NCBI GenBank assembly: GCA_016785225.1
Contig: JAFBJZ010000384.1
Coordinates: forward strand, 310,001 to 374,000
Direction: 5' to 3'
Length of the DNA: 64,000 nt
From: Psettodes erumei
Taxonomy: Eukaryota; Chordata; Actinopteri; Pleuronectiformes; Psettodidae
The position numbers and the translations under genes are program-made. Each line of letters starts with the position of its first letter. Within the stretch, counting starts at the first letter, position 1. Positions 62,080 through 64,000 of the stretch are shown here, one piece after another. The notes under the pieces are model-generated. The model was not told where the DNA came from. It did not search any database and saw only the letters and a program-made list of their open reading frames with translations.

Positions 62080-62400
62080 AACACGAGCCTCGTGTTATTT
62101 TCAAGCTATAGTTGTGTGTCGGGAAGAATTTGAAGAAACTGGTGTTTGGGGGGGAAAAGCCACGATATGAACCAGATTCGTCTCCTCCGTCTGCCCTCGC
62201 ATGAGCAGTTTGCGCCCGAGGGGGCGCAGTTATCGCAGTTTTAGACCTGAGTGCTAAGACGCTGCACGTGAGGCCGCTAGCGTTAGCTTTGTTCTCCGCC
62301 GTCCGTGAGAGAGGCTCGCTGCTGTGAGCGTCGTGGTGTCCGATCGGTGTGACTGCATCGCCCGTGGACTCTCTCCGCATTTTCTCGTGAGTCACATATG
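62080..62400. other. CpG-richer patch in abl1 intron 1, possible alternative first exon
   Basis: CpG density rises over about 62150-62400, ending at a good donor-like GTGAGT (about 62388-62393, following ttttctc). There is no ATG-led frame with ABL1 1a character, so if it is an exon it is non-coding. Weak evidence. Confidence 0.25.
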
Positions 62401-63598
62401 TTTGTATGTGATCTGTTGCACCAGAGGTGTATTGAGTAATATTGCCTATTTTGCATAGAGGGGGGGTGAAAAAAAGAGAGTTGAACATAGGGCAAGCCAC
62501 AGCAGTGGAGTGAAGAATGTGACCTCCTGTGCATTCCTCTCTCAAATAACTGGTGCAACCCCCCCCCTCCCTCTCTCCCTCCTTGCTTTCTGTTCTTCTT
62601 CTCCCTTCCTCTTTTTGTCTTCCCCTTCCCTTTTGTCATTGTCCCTCTCTCCAGTCCTTTGTCTCGCTCTCATTCTATGGTTTTATTTAGTGGATTTTGC
62701 TTCGCATAGAACAGTTTTATAGACGCACGCAGAGAACAATGGCAAAAACAAGCAACAGGCTAAATCAATTAAAATCAGCAGACAATAAAGGGGCGCTCTA
62801 ATAAAAAAAAAAAGTGGCAGTCTACAATGGTAAACAGAACATAAACATCACAACTGCAGCAAAAGTATTTCAGCCTTCAGAGTGTTTTTGATCTCAAGCT
62901 GCATTATATTCTTTGCTCCAAAAACAATAAACTTAATGTGCATTAAAAAAAACATTAAACTGCTAAAACTGAGACACGATCAGCTGCTCATAATGAAGTG
63001 GGGGGGGTCCTCGACTGTAAACAAAGGAGGAAGAGAAATCACAAAGGCACAAACCAAAGCTAAAACCAAAACCTTTTTTCCATATAAATAAAATACACAG
63101 TGTTTTGCACAGAACAATTGAAAGTGTAAGCATGTTGGTTTAGGACAAACAGTGCCATTGAGTCATCCACTCTCACCCCGGTTTTTTTTTTTTTTTTACC
63201 TATATTCATTTCAGCATGCGCGGCTGCATATGTTATGAAATCTGGGCTCGTGACTGCACAGTGTCAAAAGCGCCTCAACTCGCAATTTAGATTTTCTATA
63301 CAGATACGCCGCTCAAAATTTCACCGCCGTTATTTTTTAATGTCAGCTATGTGGGCATCCTCGTATTCTTTCCAGGTATTTGTTATGTTACGTCCAATCG
63401 TCAGTCTCGAGCCCCCCCACCCCCAACAGCAGGAGGCCACCAGCAGGAGGCCACCAGCATACCCAATTCCTTTTCTCCTCCCCTCCATTGTACACGTACA
63501 TAAACATATAGCACACGCAGGACTCAGATGCCGGCCGAGGACCTCCAAGTTGGGGTGAGAATGCAGCGTGGGAGCTCATTGCCATCCGGGTCCACATG

Positions 63599-63600
<2 letters not shown>

Positions 63601-63666
<66 letters not shown>
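63601..63666 (+). repeat. (CA)33 microsatellite in abl1 intron 1
   Basis: Thirty-three uninterrupted CA units, the longest dinucleotide array in the window, followed by imperfect CA units to about 63678. Confidence 0.97.
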
Positions 63667-63671
<5 letters not shown>

Positions 63672-64000
63672 ACAAACACCCGCTGTTCCCCGATCCATGT
63701 CCGAGCAGGCAGTCCTGGCTCCAGACACAGCTGTTCCTTGCTATGCAGACGCAACCTGCTACCTAGGATGCCAGCTCTGTCTTTTTGGATTGGAAACATT
63801 TCAGCCCATCATGCCCCTCCCCCCCACCCCCACCCCCTTGTTGAGAAAGCCTCGGTCCCCACGCCGATTATGGGATAAAAGCCCATGTGGGCATGATTTG
63901 ACATGGGGGCATTTTGGTTGATGTTTCTTTACTCGTCGCGGCCTCTCTTTCTCTCTTTTTCCTTTTGCGCTTTGTTTTTTTTTACATAACAAGCGTCGAA

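Larger units (their letters stand above)
55882..64000 (+). other. abl1: abl1 intron 1 (left part, more than 8.1 kb)
   Basis: No further coding exon is recognised up to the window edge; the first intron of ABL1 is also very long in other vertebrates. The stretch holds a LINE-tail-like ATGG array (about 57193-57240), a (TTA)n array, a cluster of GT and CA microsatellites (61182-61725, 63601-63666) and two GC-richer patches (58860-59120, 62080-62400). The 96-codon hydrophobic frame at 59189-59479 has no recognised homology. Confidence 0.7.

Overview
The window is vertebrate nuclear DNA, almost certainly from a ray-finned (teleost) fish. Genes are split into many small exons with GT-AG introns. 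Dinucleotide microsatellites are dense, and several interspersed repeats look typical of fish genomes. The encoded proteins are clear orthologues of human genes. I cannot name the species. No prokaryotic, viral or plasmid feature was found.

Five protein-coding genes were resolved by matching exons, reading phase and splice sites. In order they are: an ornithine decarboxylase antizyme (oaz1-like, minus strand, CDS 3015-6027), which needs +1 ribosomal frameshifting; ermp1 (plus, 8370-20527, 15 coding exons, about 888 aa), an ER-membrane M28 metallopeptidase; ric1 (minus, 27649-49192, 27 coding exons, about 1444 aa), a subunit of the RAB6A exchange-factor complex; exosc2 (plus, 50129-53252, 9 exons, 291 aa), the RRP4 cap subunit of the RNA exosome; and the first coding exon (type 1b, myristoylated) of abl1 (plus, 55755-55881). 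The remaining abl1 exons lie beyond the right edge.

Two gene pairs are divergent: oaz1/ermp1, 2.3 kb apart, and ric1/exosc2, only 0.94 kb apart and likely sharing a promoter. ermp1 and ric1 are convergent, with long 3' UTRs and about 4 kb of non-coding DNA between them. The genes are not one pathway: polyamine control, ER proteolysis, Golgi Rab6 activation, RNA decay and tyrosine-kinase signalling. Conserved order is the main theme. ERMP1-RIC1 are neighbours on human 9p24 and EXOSC2-ABL1 on human 9q34, and here the two pairs are joined.

Points to look at first: a 218-nt ric1 exon that enters and leaves in phase 0, implying one missing base, most simply at a G6 run; the intact antizyme frameshift site with its stem; microsatellites lying directly in ric1 splice-site regions; a teleost interspersed repeat lying just upstream of the exosc2 start codon; a 523-bp inverted-repeat transposon-like element; a 29-G tract; and upstream ORFs in the abl1 leader.
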